DNA from: an uncultured Nitrospira sp. | GTDB lineage: Bacteria; Nitrospirota; Nitrospiria; Nitrospirales; Nitrospiraceae | Reading direction: 5' to 3' | Assembly (NCBI GenBank): GCA_902500775.1 | Contig: CABVRZ010000003.1 | Coordinates: 24,522 to 88,521, forward strand | DNA: 64,000 bases | Shown: positions 37,345-46,006 of the stretch, one piece after another | Position numbering within the stretch: position 1 is the first letter of the stretch | Layout: the number at the start of each line of letters is the position of its first letter | Made by a program: the position numbers and the translations under genes | Notes under the pieces: model-generated | Seen by the model: the letters and a program-made list of their open reading frames with translations, nothing else | Told to the model about the DNA's origin: nothing | The model's database searches: none

Positions 37345-37548
37345 ATGATCGAACCGAATGTAGTTCTCCTGCAGTTTGATCCTGACCTCAATGCAATTGG
37401 TCAGAACCAATCGTTGCGAGATGGGCTCTCTGTGGCCCTCAAGATTGGGGAGACACTCTGGGTCGCCAATGACGAAACCATCAGCATGGAAAGGCCCGGT
37501 ACGGAATTCAGAAAACGGGTACGGTCATTGGAACGAGTCGGTAGGTAG
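37345..37548 (+). CDS. 67-residue remnant-like protein before the tRNA
   Basis: ATG 37345 with AGGAGGG upstream starts a 67-residue protein (IEPNVVLLQFDPDLNAIG, then LWVANDETISMERPG). The LWVANDETISMER core resembles the N-terminus of larger beta-propeller/DUF3616-like proteins, so this may be a truncated gene. The ribosome-binding site is strong, so it may still be translated. Low confidence in function. Confidence 0.45.
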   Translation: MIEPNVVLLQFDPDLNAIGQNQSLRDGLSVALKIGETLWVANDETISMERPGTEFRKRVRSLERVGR

Positions 37549-37713
37549 ATTGATCCTATGCAGGTCTGCATACTTCGGTCCTTCCCGGCCACTTTGTTTC
37601 GTGATGTGGGCATGCATATGAATTTCTCGACAGATTCTCACCATTGGCTGTTAATCTGGTCTCCATCTGTGGCTGGACTCTCAGCCGATGTTCCTGTATA
37701 AGATCTCCAGAGA

Positions 37714-37788
37714 GCGGGCGTAGCTCAGTGGTAGAGTCCTTGCTTCCCAAGCAAGTTGTCGTGGGTTCAAATCCCATCGCCCGCTCCA
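37714..37788 (+). tRNA. tRNA-Gly (anticodon CCC)
   Basis: A complete cloverleaf: acceptor GCGGGCG (37714-37720) pairs with CGCCCGC (37778-37784), followed by T and an encoded CCA (37786-37788). D arm TAGCTCAGTGGTAGA, anticodon stem CTTGC/GCAAG around loop TTCCCAA (anticodon CCC), T arm GGGTTCAAATCCC. It lies beyond the protease genes and could mark an island boundary; no second copy of its 3' end was seen in the window. Confidence 0.97.
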
Positions 37789-37861
37789 AACGGCTTCACG
37801 CATGTGAAGCTCCCTTCTCGTCGCATTATCCCTTCATGGCGATTTCAGAAAAGGAGCAGCA

Positions 37862-38176
37862 ATGACTCACAAACAGATGCTATTGCTGTGCGCAGTCACA
37901 TTTTTGGGTGGAATGGTTGGTGGCGGGGTGAGCTATCAATTGTTCTCGCCAACATCGGTCCAGGCACAGAACCCCAACGGAGTTCATGCGGAAGAGTTTC
38001 TGTTATTGGACGCAAAGGGTAGAGCACGGGCAGGTCTTGGCCTGGACGCGAACGGCGAAGTGGGGCTTGTCCTTCAGAGTAAAGACGGAAACCGGACCCT
38101 CACCCTGTCGCCTGACGATTCGTCAGCCATCACGTTGATTGAGCGAGGAGGCCGGATTCTGTGGAGCGCACCCTAA
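37862..38176 (+). CDS. Small exported protein
   Basis: A 104-residue protein with a signal peptide or membrane anchor (LLLCAVTFLGGMVGGGVSY) and a cleavage-like site before QAQ. The mature part has repeating beta segments: EEFLLLDAKGRARAGLGLD, GEVGLVLQSKDGNRTL. The pattern, a short beta-repeat with alternating lipids-like residues, is known to me from small periplasmic proteins of unknown function. AGGAG about 7 bases before the ATG supports the start. Confidence 0.6.
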   Translation: MTHKQMLLLCAVTFLGGMVGGGVSYQLFSPTSVQAQNPNGVHAEEFLLLDAKGRARAGLGLDANGEVGLVLQSKDGNRTLTLSPDDSSAITLIERGGRILWSAP

Positions 38177-38201
38177 GGGGATGTGAACCCTGAGGAAAGA
38201 A

Positions 38202-38393
38202 CTAGACGGCTTTCTTGACCAATCCGGAACGCAGGCATCGGGTGCAGACGCGGATACGCTTGTGGCTTTTCCCGACGACGGCTCGCACAGTTTGAATGTT
38301 GGGATTGAACACCCGCCGAGTCTTATTATTGGCATGGCTGACATTATTCCCAGAAACCGGCTTCTTGAGACACACTTCACACATAAACGCCAC
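38202..38393 (-). CDS. rpmB: 50S ribosomal protein L28
   Basis: A 63-residue protein with the L28 features: CEVCLKKP (Cys pair), [18 protein letters not shown] and [10 protein letters not shown]. The two Cys pairs would bind zinc. It is encoded on the reverse strand, opposite to the surrounding genes. The ATG at 38393 or the second at 38384 are both possible. Confidence 0.96.
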   Translation of the reverse strand: MAFMCEVCLKKPVSGNNVSHANNKTRRVFNPNIQTVRAVVGKSHKRIRVCTRCLRSGLVKKAV

Positions 38394-38527
38394 GATCGTA
38401 CTCCTTCTCTCGGAATTGAAATCCAGTTGAACGGGTGGATAGTACCATAGCCGGACGAACGCTCACAAGCATCTGATCTTTCTCCTGATGCATCGAGAGC
38501 TGGGAGGTATAATCCTGTGGATCCGCA

Positions 38528-39428
38528 CTATTCTCCGTAAATATCCGACAGTCCGTCCTGTCCCTCGCTGCTTGGGGCTAACGGCGGCCGCATCGGGGTG
38601 AACCCCAGATGCGGACGATGATAGTGATACCGATTCAGAAATGCACGGACCTCGTTCTGGAGCGCTGGCCGTTCCTCTCTACGATAGCAGGCCCACCCCA
38701 AGCATTCCTTCCGCAGGGTCCGGTTGAAGCTCTCAATGTACGCCTGCTCATTCTTCTTATAGGGACGGGCCACCCGATGCCGTGTGCAATACTGGTGGAC
38801 CAATTGGGCAAACGCGCCTTTGAATTCTGGCCCACCATCGGTCTGGATGATCTGCACGGGGCCGGTGAAGCGGCGGGTCATGGCCGTGCGCAAAAACATG
38901 GCCCCATGCTCACTCGTCAGTCCGGTCTGCAGGACCACATCCGCTTCCTTCGTATAGATATCCACACCGGTGAAGGCAAACACATCGCCAAAAAACCACG
39001 GTATCCATTTGAATGACCGCGCGAGGGGCTGTAGCGATCGGGACAATGCCGCGGGGTTGCTTGGGCCGTCCTCGAGACCGGAGCACATATCGTTCGGCTA
39101 AGATTTCGTAGATCTTGGGCACCGAGAGATGAATCCCCTGTTCCCGGGTCAGAAAGTACTGAATTTTCTGCCCGCAACAGTCGTGCTCGCGGGTGCGAAT
39201 GGCCCAGACAAGGCGCTTAACCGCTCCGGGAACCTGCCGCGCCCGGCGTGGTCCCTTCTTGGCCGCCGTATAGCGATCGAGAAAGGCGGGTAACCCTTCA
39301 ATTCGAATGGCCTTCAGCCAGAGTCCAATCGTTTCTCGATGGCGATCCAGCTGGCAGGCAATCGCGGAAATGGAGAGCCCTTGAGTCGCTAGTTCTGCTG
39401 CGAGAATGATCCGAGTTCGGGTGTCCAT
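38528..39428 (-). pseudogene. IS transposase, frameshifted
   Basis: The 5' part (39428 down to about 39000) has a helix-turn-helix (LSISAIACQLDRHRETIGL) and ends at MDTVVF. The 3' part continues in another frame: FGDVFAFTGVDIYTKEADV, QTDGGPEFKG, IESFNRTLRKE. The DDE residues are thus all present but split by a one-base insertion in a T run (GTGGTTTTTTGG on the coding strand, positions about 39000). The second frame lies +1 from the first, not the -1 of programmed IS3 shifting, so I read it as an inactivating mutation. Confidence 0.85.
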
Positions 39429-39464
39429 GTCCAGAGTCTACTCTGGACTGTCGGATATTTACGG
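38535..39464 (-). mobile_element. 930-base insertion sequence with 20-base perfect inverted repeats
   Basis: The ends are CCGTAAATATCCGACAGTCC (38535-38554) and its exact complement (39445-39464). Between them lies one transposase in two frames. No convincing target-site duplication is seen. The rve-type integrase core and single gene suggest an IS481/IS3-like element. Its right end is 15 bases upstream of the -35 box of the B12 operon, so it lies directly upstream of that promoter. Confidence 0.9.
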
Positions 39465-39479
39465 CAACAATGCGGGATC

Positions 39480-39509
39480 TTGACAACCTCTCTAGCCCTC
39501 TCCTATTGT
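39480..39509 (+). promoter_or_regulatory. Sigma-70-like promoter of the btuFCD operon
   Basis: TTGACA at 39480-39485, 18-base spacer, TATTGT at 39504-39509. It lies just before the riboswitch aptamer and 15 bases from the insertion sequence end. The -35 is consensus; the -10 matches 4 of 6. Confidence 0.6.
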
Positions 39510-39514
39510 GCTTG

Positions 39515-39780
39515 GCGTACGAGCCTTCGAGTAAGGGAAGAGAGGTAAAGCCCTCGCGGTCCCGCCGCTGTAAATGGGGACGAAACCCGTTGATACCACT
39601 GTTCGTGGAGCTTTCAGTCAACAGCCGTCAGTTGTCAGCTAGCAGCTGATTACTGATAGCCGATCGCTTCTCAGATGGGAAGGCACGGGGAGTAGGGTGA
39701 ACCATGAGCCAGAAGACCTGCTCGAAGACATGACCGTCGTTCCCTCGAGGCTGGGGAACTGGTGAGGATGAAGAAGCGGG
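39515..39780 (+). ncRNA. Cobalamin riboswitch (first)
   Basis: Conserved B12-element pieces are present in order: GGGAAGAGAGG near 39536, GCGGTCCCGCCGCTGTAA (about 39555-39573) and the B12 box GAGCCAGAAGACCTGC (39706-39722). The part between GCCGCTG and the B12 box is unusually long. The terminator at 39784 makes this a likely transcription-attenuation switch controlling btuF. Confidence 0.9.
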
Positions 39781-39783
39781 TGC

Positions 39784-39819
39784 AATCCTCAAGGTCTGTT
39801 CAGGCCTTGAGGATTTTTT
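39784..39819 (+). terminator. Intrinsic terminator, riboswitch expression platform
   Basis: An 11-base perfect stem AATCCTCAAGG/CCTTGAGGATT around a 9-base loop followed by TTTTTTC. It sits right after the aptamer and before btuF, so cobalamin would favour its formation and stop transcription. Confidence 0.9.
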
Positions 39820-39822
39820 CTA

Positions 39823-40830
39823 TTGACGCGATGGAGCCAACCACATCCTATTCTTACGGCCTTGATGCTGGCCGGACTCACGCTTGTGGTGTCAGGGGCA
39901 GCCGAATGTGGTGAAGGAGAAGTTAGTGTGATGAAGCGACGGCAACAGGGCATCCTCACGGGTATGCCGTTTATGGCCCATGTCTCATCTCGGGCGTTTG
40001 TCGATGATGCAGGGCGACGCATCTATCTGGCCAAGCCGCCGGCCCGCGTGGTGTCGTTGGCGCCGAGTATCACAGAGATGCTGTTTGCACTTGGCTTGGC
40101 GGACCAGATCGTCGGAGTCACGGAGTTTTGCGATTATCCGGTTGGTGCACAATTTAAGGCCAAGGTGGGCTATGCGAATCCCAATGTGGAAACCATCATT
40201 GCCTTGCGGTCGGACATGGTGCTCGCACCCAAAGACTTTCTCCGCCCGGACACCCTGGCGAAACTCGAACAGTTAAAAATTCCGCTATTCATGCTCGATG
40301 CCAAAACCCTCGAGGATATTCCCCTTCAGATCCACACCTTGGGAACGATGTTCGAGAAAACCTCAGTCGCGAACGACATGACACAACGCATGCGTCAGCG
40401 GACGGCCGAACTTAAGCTCAAAGTGGAGACGCTCCCTGCGAAACGAGTCCTGTATGTCTTGAACAGCCAGCCGTTGATCAGTGTCGGGCCGGGAAGTTTC
40501 ATCCACCAGATGATCGGCCTCGCAGGAGGAGTCAACGTCGCTGCTCAGGCGGGTGTCGCCTATCCCCGACTGAGTATGGAAATGGTGCTCAAGGAGGATC
40601 CAGAGGTGCTGATTTTCCCGAGCGGCGAGGTTGAAACGGTACCGCGAAGCGAGCAGCAGCAGTGGCGGCGTTGGGACTCCCTCTCAGCGGTCAAACAGCA
40701 GAGATTTCATGAAGTCTCGTCAAATCTTCTGAATCGCCCTGGGCCTCGTGTCATTGAAGGGTTGGAGCAGCTTGCCCGGGCGATTCATCCGGAACTGTTT
40801 GGTCCCGGTGCCTCTGCACTCCATCCATGA
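39823..40830 (+). CDS. btuF: Cobalamin-binding ABC substrate protein
   Basis: The periplasmic binding component of B12 import. The frame begins with TTG 39823, but ATG 39865 is a more ordinary start, since both give a hydrophobic N-terminus (LMLAGLTLVVSGAA) that serves as signal peptide. The BtuF/FepB family fold is evident: PARVVSLAPSITEMLFALGL, IVGVTEFCDYP, VETIIALRSDMVLAP, then IHQMIGLAGGVNVA. It overlaps neither neighbour but is 8 bases from the btuC start. Confidence 0.88.
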   Translation: MTRWSQPHPILTALMLAGLTLVVSGAAECGEGEVSVMKRRQQGILTGMPFMAHVSSRAFVDDAGRRIYLAKPPARVVSLAPSITEMLFALGLADQIVGVTEFCDYPVGAQFKAKVGYANPNVETIIALRSDMVLAPKDFLRPDTLAKLEQLKIPLFMLDAKTLEDIPLQIHTLGTMFEKTSVANDMTQRMRQRTAELKLKVETLPAKRVLYVLNSQPLISVGPGSFIHQMIGLAGGVNVAAQAGVAYPRLSMEMVLKEDPEVLIFPSGEVETVPRSEQQQWRRWDSLSAVKQQRFHEVSSNLLNRPGPRVIEGLEQLARAIHPELFGPGASALHP

Positions 40831-40837
40831 GGTTTTT

Positions 40838-41986
40838 GTGAAACAGCCGTCAGCCACAGGGTCTCCACGCTCCTGTGTCGATCGGTTGTCTGGCGGACAA
40901 GGCTCTGCGCTCTTCAGTCGCGGCAGTATTGTTCAAGGGGCTATTCTTACCCGTTCACGTTTGATCCTGATCCTTGGGCTGTTGAGTCTGACGGCGGTTG
41001 TCGCCAGCCTGGTGTGTCTTCATTTCGGAGCGCAACCGATTGCCTATGGAGAGATGCTCCGCCTGTTGATGGGCGCCATGACAAGCGACCAGTCCGGAAC
41101 AGACGGTGCTTCGGCCGATATCACACGCACGATTTTGCTCCAGATCCGCCTCCCGCGGGTATTAATGGGATTCATCGTGGGGTGCTCGTTAGCGTCGGTG
41201 GGCGTCGTGTTACAGGCCTTGTTAAGAAATCCTTTGGCGGATCCCTATGTGCTTGGCGTTTCCAGCGGGGCGGCGCTCGGTGCTGCGCTGGGTGTGCTGT
41301 GTGGAGCGGGGACTACGTTTCTTGCAGAGGCCGCTTTACCGGCCTGCGGGTTTGCCGGAGGGATCATGGCGTTGGTAATCGTTTATCGAACGGCGACCGG
41401 TTCGGAACGTTTACCGATTCATAGCTTGCTGTTGACCGGGGTGATTGTGAACGCCATCTTCTCGGCCTTGATCATGTTCATTACGTCGATCCTCGATCCC
41501 AATCGGTCATATGGGATGATGGCCTGGTTGATGGGCACACTTACGTCTCCTACCTATAGTGGGCTCGTTGGGGTGCTGGTCTATCTTTCGATCAGTCTGA
41601 TTCTCCTTTTCCGACAGATGCGTGCGTTGAATATCTTGGCACTCGGTGAAGATGCGGCTCGCTCGCTAGGTATCGATACCGAACAGGCAAAGCGCTCCAT
41701 CTTCATTTTGACGGCGTTAGTCACCGGAGCGGTGGTGTCTGTCAGTGGCATGATCGGGTTTATCGGGATGGTGGTGCCCCATGCCGTGCGGCTGGCCATT
41801 GGCGCCGACCATCGACTGCTCCTTCCTGCGTCGGCATTGGTCGGCGGCATCTTTCTTATGGGAGCGGATACGATGGCGCGGACATTGATCGCGCCCACGG
41901 AAATTCCGGTCGGCATCATCACCGCGCTGGCTGGTGGACCTTTCTTCGTCTATCTCCTGCTTTGGCGCAAGGATCGTTTGGTATGA
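40838..41986 (+). CDS. btuC: Cobalamin ABC transporter permease
   Basis: GTG 40838 is the likely start (382 residues); upstream frame overlaps btuF. The FecCD/BtuC permease pattern is clear with about ten membrane segments. Motifs include QIRLPRVLMGFIVG, LVGVVLQALLRNPLADPYVLG-like (VLQALLRNPLADPYVLGVSS) and GFIGMVVPHAVRLAIG. The N-terminal 50 residues before the first segment are longer than usual and of unknown role. The stop overlaps the btuD start by ATGA. Confidence 0.92.
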   Translation: MKQPSATGSPRSCVDRLSGGQGSALFSRGSIVQGAILTRSRLILILGLLSLTAVVASLVCLHFGAQPIAYGEMLRLLMGAMTSDQSGTDGASADITRTILLQIRLPRVLMGFIVGCSLASVGVVLQALLRNPLADPYVLGVSSGAALGAALGVLCGAGTTFLAEAALPACGFAGGIMALVIVYRTATGSERLPIHSLLLTGVIVNAIFSALIMFITSILDPNRSYGMMAWLMGTLTSPTYSGLVGVLVYLSISLILLFRQMRALNILALGEDAARSLGIDTEQAKRSIFILTALVTGAVVSVSGMIGFIGMVVPHAVRLAIGADHRLLLPASALVGGIFLMGADTMARTLIAPTEIPVGIITALAGGPFFVYLLLWRKDRLV

Positions 41987-42885
41987 GAGGGGTGAGTGAC
42001 AGTCAGCCTGGTAGGCTTCAGGAGCGTTGTGCGACGAGCGTGGTCAAACCCTATTACGCCTATGAGGTGCAGTCCCTTCGGTTTCGGTATCAGTCAACAG
42101 AGTCTACGAACCAGACATGGATTCTTGATGACCTGTCCTTTCAGGTTGCCGAGGGAGAGGTGCTGGGTATCGTAGGGCCCAATGGGTCGGGGAAAACCTC
42201 CTTACTGAAACTATTGGCGCGGCTTGCCAACCCGCAGCAAGGCGCGGTCAGATTGTTTGGCCGAGATCTGATGGGAATGGGGCAAGACGAAATTGCTCGT
42301 GTGGTGGGAGTGGTACCACAAGAGACCCAGCAGCTTTTTCCCTTTACGGTTGCTGAAACGGTGTTAATGGGACGATTTCCTCATCGCGCTCGAGATCGAT
42401 GGGGAACTGGATTTGGGTGGGAAAGCGGGGACGATGTCGCCATTGCCGAAGAAGTCATGATAACGATGGACGTTGTCCACTTGGCCCAGCGGGCTGTGAC
42501 GGACCTTTCTGGTGGTGAACGGCAGCGGACGATGATTGCGCGAGCCTTGGCTCAGACGCCCAAAGTCTTACTGCTCGATGAACCGACCGCTTTTCTCGAT
42601 CTCCATCATCAGGTTGAAATTGGTTCGGTACTCCGCCGATTGAAGGCCGCGCGTGGCTTGACGGTGATCCTCATCTCGCATGATTTGAACCTTGTCAGCC
42701 AATATTGCGATCGGATTCTGTTATTGGATCAAGGGCGGGTCATACGGCTGGGTTGTCCTGAGCACGTGATTGAGCAGGGGGCATTGGAATTGGTGTATCG
42801 ATGCCGGATACTGGTGGACCGACATCCGGAGACGGGGTTGCCGCGGGTGACGCTTCCTGGACGGTGTATGCCCGATGGAGCATGA
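41983..42885 (+). CDS. btuD: Cobalamin ABC transporter ATPase
   Basis: ATG 41983 overlaps the btuC stop; 300 residues. ABC motifs: Walker A GPNGSGKTS, signature LSGGERQR, Walker B VLLLDEPT, and H-loop LISHD. An insertion or long region between Q-loop (VVPQETQQL) and signature contains FGWESGDD. Together with BtuF and BtuC it forms a complete BtuCDF-type importer. Confidence 0.92.
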   Translation: MRGVSDSQPGRLQERCATSVVKPYYAYEVQSLRFRYQSTESTNQTWILDDLSFQVAEGEVLGIVGPNGSGKTSLLKLLARLANPQQGAVRLFGRDLMGMGQDEIARVVGVVPQETQQLFPFTVAETVLMGRFPHRARDRWGTGFGWESGDDVAIAEEVMITMDVVHLAQRAVTDLSGGERQRTMIARALAQTPKVLLLDEPTAFLDLHHQVEIGSVLRRLKAARGLTVILISHDLNLVSQYCDRILLLDQGRVIRLGCPEHVIEQGALELVYRCRILVDRHPETGLPRVTLPGRCMPDGA

Positions 42886-42886
42886 T

Positions 42887-43657
42887 ATGAGGACAGGCAA
42901 GATCGCGCTGCTTCATCTTGAGACCGTTCCCGGGGCCATTGATCGAAACCGGTACGTGATTGTCGAGGCTATCAAACATGCCGCCGCAATCGGAGCGCAA
43001 TGGATCGTGACGCCGGAGCTTGCGGTGTGCGGGCTGCAGTTTGCCCAGGTCGTCGGTTCCGATTGGATACAGCCGCAACCCGACCCCTGGATGCAACAGG
43101 TCTGTAAGTTAGTCAGGACGTTGAAACGAACCGTATTTCTTGGCTGCCCGGAGCGGGAGGGCCGGCGGTTCTATAACTCAGTCTTTGTCATCGGCCCGAC
43201 GGGTGAGATCGTAGGGCAACATCGCAAAATCAATGTGGTGAGTGATTCACTGTCATGGTCGAGCCCTGGTGACCGTGTTGCGCCCATCGAGTGCGACGGG
43301 ATCAAGGTCGGGGTCCTCGTGTGCAGCGACGCGTACACGTCGAATATTGCTCGCGTGCTGAAATTTGAAGGCGCACAAATGTTCGTGTCGCCTGCGTCAT
43401 GGGGGCCCGGCCTTCATGGTCCGAACGGGGAGTGGGAGCAGCGGAGCCATGAAACAGGACTTCCGTTGATCGTCTGCAATCGAACGGGTGCAGAGGAGAC
43501 ACTCGACTTTTGGAAGGCGCCGAGCTTGATTGCGAAGAACGGTGAACGGTTGTTGTCTCATACGTCGGATCGATCGGCCGTCCTCACGTTTGACTGGGAC
43601 TTCTCCAATATGGTACCAAGCTCAACCCACCTTCGTGCTGACTACCTACGCAGCTAG
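42887..43657 (+). CDS. Nitrilase-superfamily carbon-nitrogen hydrolase
   Basis: ATG 42887, with GGAG before it, gives 256 residues; ATG 42875 is an alternative. The catalytic triad is visible: Glu44 (TPELAVCG), Lys114 (HRKINVV) and Cys146 (VLVCSDAY). These enzymes cleave amides or nitriles. It follows btuD by one base in the same operon, upstream of the second riboswitch, so an amide of cobalamin, cobinamide or a lower-ligand precursor is a plausible substrate, but no direct evidence exists. Confidence 0.85.
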   Translation: MRTGKIALLHLETVPGAIDRNRYVIVEAIKHAAAIGAQWIVTPELAVCGLQFAQVVGSDWIQPQPDPWMQQVCKLVRTLKRTVFLGCPEREGRRFYNSVFVIGPTGEIVGQHRKINVVSDSLSWSSPGDRVAPIECDGIKVGVLVCSDAYTSNIARVLKFEGAQMFVSPASWGPGLHGPNGEWEQRSHETGLPLIVCNRTGAEETLDFWKAPSLIAKNGERLLSHTSDRSAVLTFDWDFSNMVPSSTHLRADYLRS

Positions 43658-43695
43658 CTCGGCTCAGCAACTAGGGTGTATGGGAGGATCCGTAC

Positions 43696-43728
43696 TGGAT
43701 AGAAAAAAGGTGTATTCCCTTTTTCTGT
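43696..43728 (+). terminator. Possible terminator after the nitrilase gene
   Basis: GATAGAAAAAAGG and CCCTTTTTCTGTC pair around TGTATT (43696-43728). The stem is AT-rich and contains runs of A and T on its two sides, as in bidirectional terminators, but there is no separate T tail and the GC core is short. Moderate support only. Confidence 0.4.
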
Positions 43729-43780
43729 CGAATATCGGTGGATGTAACCGAGTAAGGAGGTCAGGGTTTAGAACGAGATA

Positions 43781-43932
43781 GGCCGTCAGTGCCGGGGAAG
43801 ATGGTGCAATTCCATCACGGTGCCGCCACTGTAAGCGGGGAGTGACTCTGCCACATGCCACTGTGCGTTACAACGCATGGGAAGGCGCAGGGAAACAATG
43901 ATCCGCAAGTCAGGAGACCCAACGGACGGGAA
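43781..43932 (+). ncRNA. Cobalamin riboswitch (second)
   Basis: A very clear B12 element: GGGGAAGATGGTGCAATTCC, then CGGTGCCGCCACTGTAAGC (43821-43842 region), and the B12 box AAGTCAGGAGACCC (43907-43920). No terminator is visible between it and btuB; the ribosome-binding site AAAGGGAGG lies only about 35 bases downstream, which suggests translational control. Confidence 0.95.
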
Positions 43933-43966
43933 ACATTTACACCCTTCGAGTCAAAGGGAGGTTGTC

Positions 43967-46000
43967 ATGCATTGCGTGTGTCGCGACGTCGTACGTGTTT
44001 GTGCTGTCGGTGTCTTTTCTGCTTGTTTGAGTGCTCCCACCCCGTCCGCATTCGCTCAGGACATTGCCATGGCTGATCAACAGGAGACCGTCGACGCTCC
44101 TGATGTCGTGATCAGTGCGACCAAAACCCCGTTATCGGCGAAGCAAGTCACCAGCTCCGTCGACGTCATCACCGGGGAAGAGATGCAACAGCGTAAAATC
44201 AGAACGGTTGCAGAAGTCCTTCGATGGGCACCGGGCCTGGCCCTCTTTCAAACTGGTGGGCTTGGAACATCAGTCGGCGTACGAATGCGTGGAGGAACGC
44301 CACAGCAGACGCTTGTCTTAATTGATGGGGCGATCGTCAACAGCGCCACGGACGGGAGTTACGATTTTGCCCACTTAACGTCGGACAATATCGAACGGAT
44401 CGAAATCTTACGCGGCAGTCAAAGCATGTTGTGGGGATCTGACGCGATGGGAGGTGTCATCAATATCACCACCAAGCGCGGGCGGGATCAACCGAATGTG
44501 TCCGCGTTTGTCGAGTACGGATCATTCAACACGATTCGAGAAGGGGGGAGTCTGGCAGGCAAGAAGGGTCCGATTGATTTTTCAGGGTCGATCACCCGTT
44601 TGGATACAGCCGGATTTTCAGCCATCAACTACCGGCGTGGCGCAGCCGAGCGTGATGGCTATCACAACTGGCAAGGATCTGTTCGACTGGGTGCGGATCT
44701 ACCGAAGGATGGACGGCTGGAATTCAGTTTCCGATGGTTGGAAGGTATAGTACATTTCGACGGCTTTTCGTTTAACTCGACCACCTTCGCGTCAGATCCG
44801 GCTGATGTGTTTGGTGCCGGATCAAAAAATACCCAATACATCTATGCGGGAAACTATGCCCAACCGATTACCCCCTGGTGGTCTCAAAGACTGACCCTGT
44901 CACGGGCGACTGAGAATCTTGTGAGTAATGGGGGCGTCGTGGAGCGTAACCTTGTGACTGGATCCACCGGACCGATCGGGTTCCCGTTCAGATCGCAAAT
45001 TGGAACGACCAGTAATCGGGTCGAATGGCAGCACAACTTCCAAGTTGGCAAACCCTTATCCTTCACAGCAGGTTATCAGTTTCGAGAGCAGCGAGGTGAT
45101 AATCGTGATCTTCTGACCAACACGACAGTCTTTGAGAATAAATCTCTTAGTAGTCATGGTGGGTTTGGAGAGGCACAGTTGAATCTCTGGGATCGTGTGT
45201 TTGGTACGGCGGGTATCCGACAGGATGAATACAATGCGTTTGGAAGCGCCACGACCTACCGCGTCACAGGAGGATATCTCCATCGGGAAACTGGAACAAA
45301 GCTACGAGGCAGCTATGCGACGGGATTTCGAGCTCCGACGATCAATGAGCTGTTTTTCCCTGGATTCGGTAATTCGAATCTTCAGCCTGAAAAAAGCCAA
45401 GCCATGGATGCTGCCATTGAACAGACGTTGCCGGGTGATCGAGGTACCATTAGCGTCGGTTACTTTTGGACTCGCTACCGTAATCTGATTGTGGCAGCCT
45501 TCGATCCTGCCGTCTGTACGGAACCTGGTTCCTTTGGGTTTTGTGCGCAGAATGTCGGCTTGGCGCGAGCGGAAGGCCTGGAGGTCAATACAAAGCTGAA
45601 ACTCTATCGTGACGGGCCCTGGGTGAAGAACTTGGACCTACAGATCCACTATACGTATGCAGCCACAAGGGATCTTGTGAATGGTCCTGATGCACGTCTT
45701 CCTAGGTGGCCACTCCATCAGATTTCGACCGTCATCAGTTATCAGCCGATAGAAAGTCTGCGGGCTAACCTGGAAGGACGCTATGTCGGGGAACGCTTCG
45801 GCAATGTGGGAAATAGTTTTGCGACTTCTCCGTTTGTCGTGTGGAATCTGTCCGCCAGCTATGACGTGACGAAGTTCATGCAAGCCTATCTTCGCTTGGA
45901 CAACATTTTTAACGAGAAGTATGAAGAGATACTGTTCTTCGGTACTCCCATCAGATCGATCTTTGGCGGCGTACGAATTAATTATGACCTTCCGATCTGA
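43967..46000 (+). CDS. btuB: TonB-dependent cobalamin receptor
   Basis: ATG 43967 with AAAGGGAGG before it gives 677 residues and a plausible signal peptide ending at FAQD; longer frame starts are within the riboswitch. The TonB box is DVVISATKTP. The plug domain shows VDVITGEEMQQRKIRTVAEVL, ALFQTGGLGTSVGVRMRG and IERIEILRGSQSMLWGSDAM with GGVINITTKRG. The C-terminal beta strand ends NYDLPI. It imports cobalamin across the outer membrane under the second riboswitch. Confidence 0.94.
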   Translation: MHCVCRDVVRVCAVGVFSACLSAPTPSAFAQDIAMADQQETVDAPDVVISATKTPLSAKQVTSSVDVITGEEMQQRKIRTVAEVLRWAPGLALFQTGGLGTSVGVRMRGGTPQQTLVLIDGAIVNSATDGSYDFAHLTSDNIERIEILRGSQSMLWGSDAMGGVINITTKRGRDQPNVSAFVEYGSFNTIREGGSLAGKKGPIDFSGSITRLDTAGFSAINYRRGAAERDGYHNWQGSVRLGADLPKDGRLEFSFRWLEGIVHFDGFSFNSTTFASDPADVFGAGSKNTQYIYAGNYAQPITPWWSQRLTLSRATENLVSNGGVVERNLVTGSTGPIGFPFRSQIGTTSNRVEWQHNFQVGKPLSFTAGYQFREQRGDNRDLLTNTTVFENKSLSSHGGFGEAQLNLWDRVFGTAGIRQDEYNAFGSATTYRVTGGYLHRETGTKLRGSYATGFRAPTINELFFPGFGNSNLQPEKSQAMDAAIEQTLPGDRGTISVGYFWTRYRNLIVAAFDPAVCTEPGSFGFCAQNVGLARAEGLEVNTKLKLYRDGPWVKNLDLQIHYTYAATRDLVNGPDARLPRWPLHQISTVISYQPIESLRANLEGRYVGERFGNVGNSFATSPFVVWNLSASYDVTKFMQAYLRLDNIFNEKYEEILFFGTPIRSIFGGVRINYDLPI

Positions 46001-46006
46001 GGACGC

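Noticed and set aside
37714..37788. Attachment-site duplication of the tRNA end
   Set aside because: I looked for a second copy of the tRNA 3' end in the window and found none, so island integration there is not shown.
37556..37789. 77-residue reverse-strand protein
   Set aside because: It is the reverse of the tRNA-Gly gene and its flank; this is a common false protein.
38990..39020. Programmed ribosomal frameshift in the IS transposase
   Set aside because: The second frame is +1 relative to the first and the T run is not phased as a slippery heptamer for -1 shifting, so it looks like an inactivating insertion.
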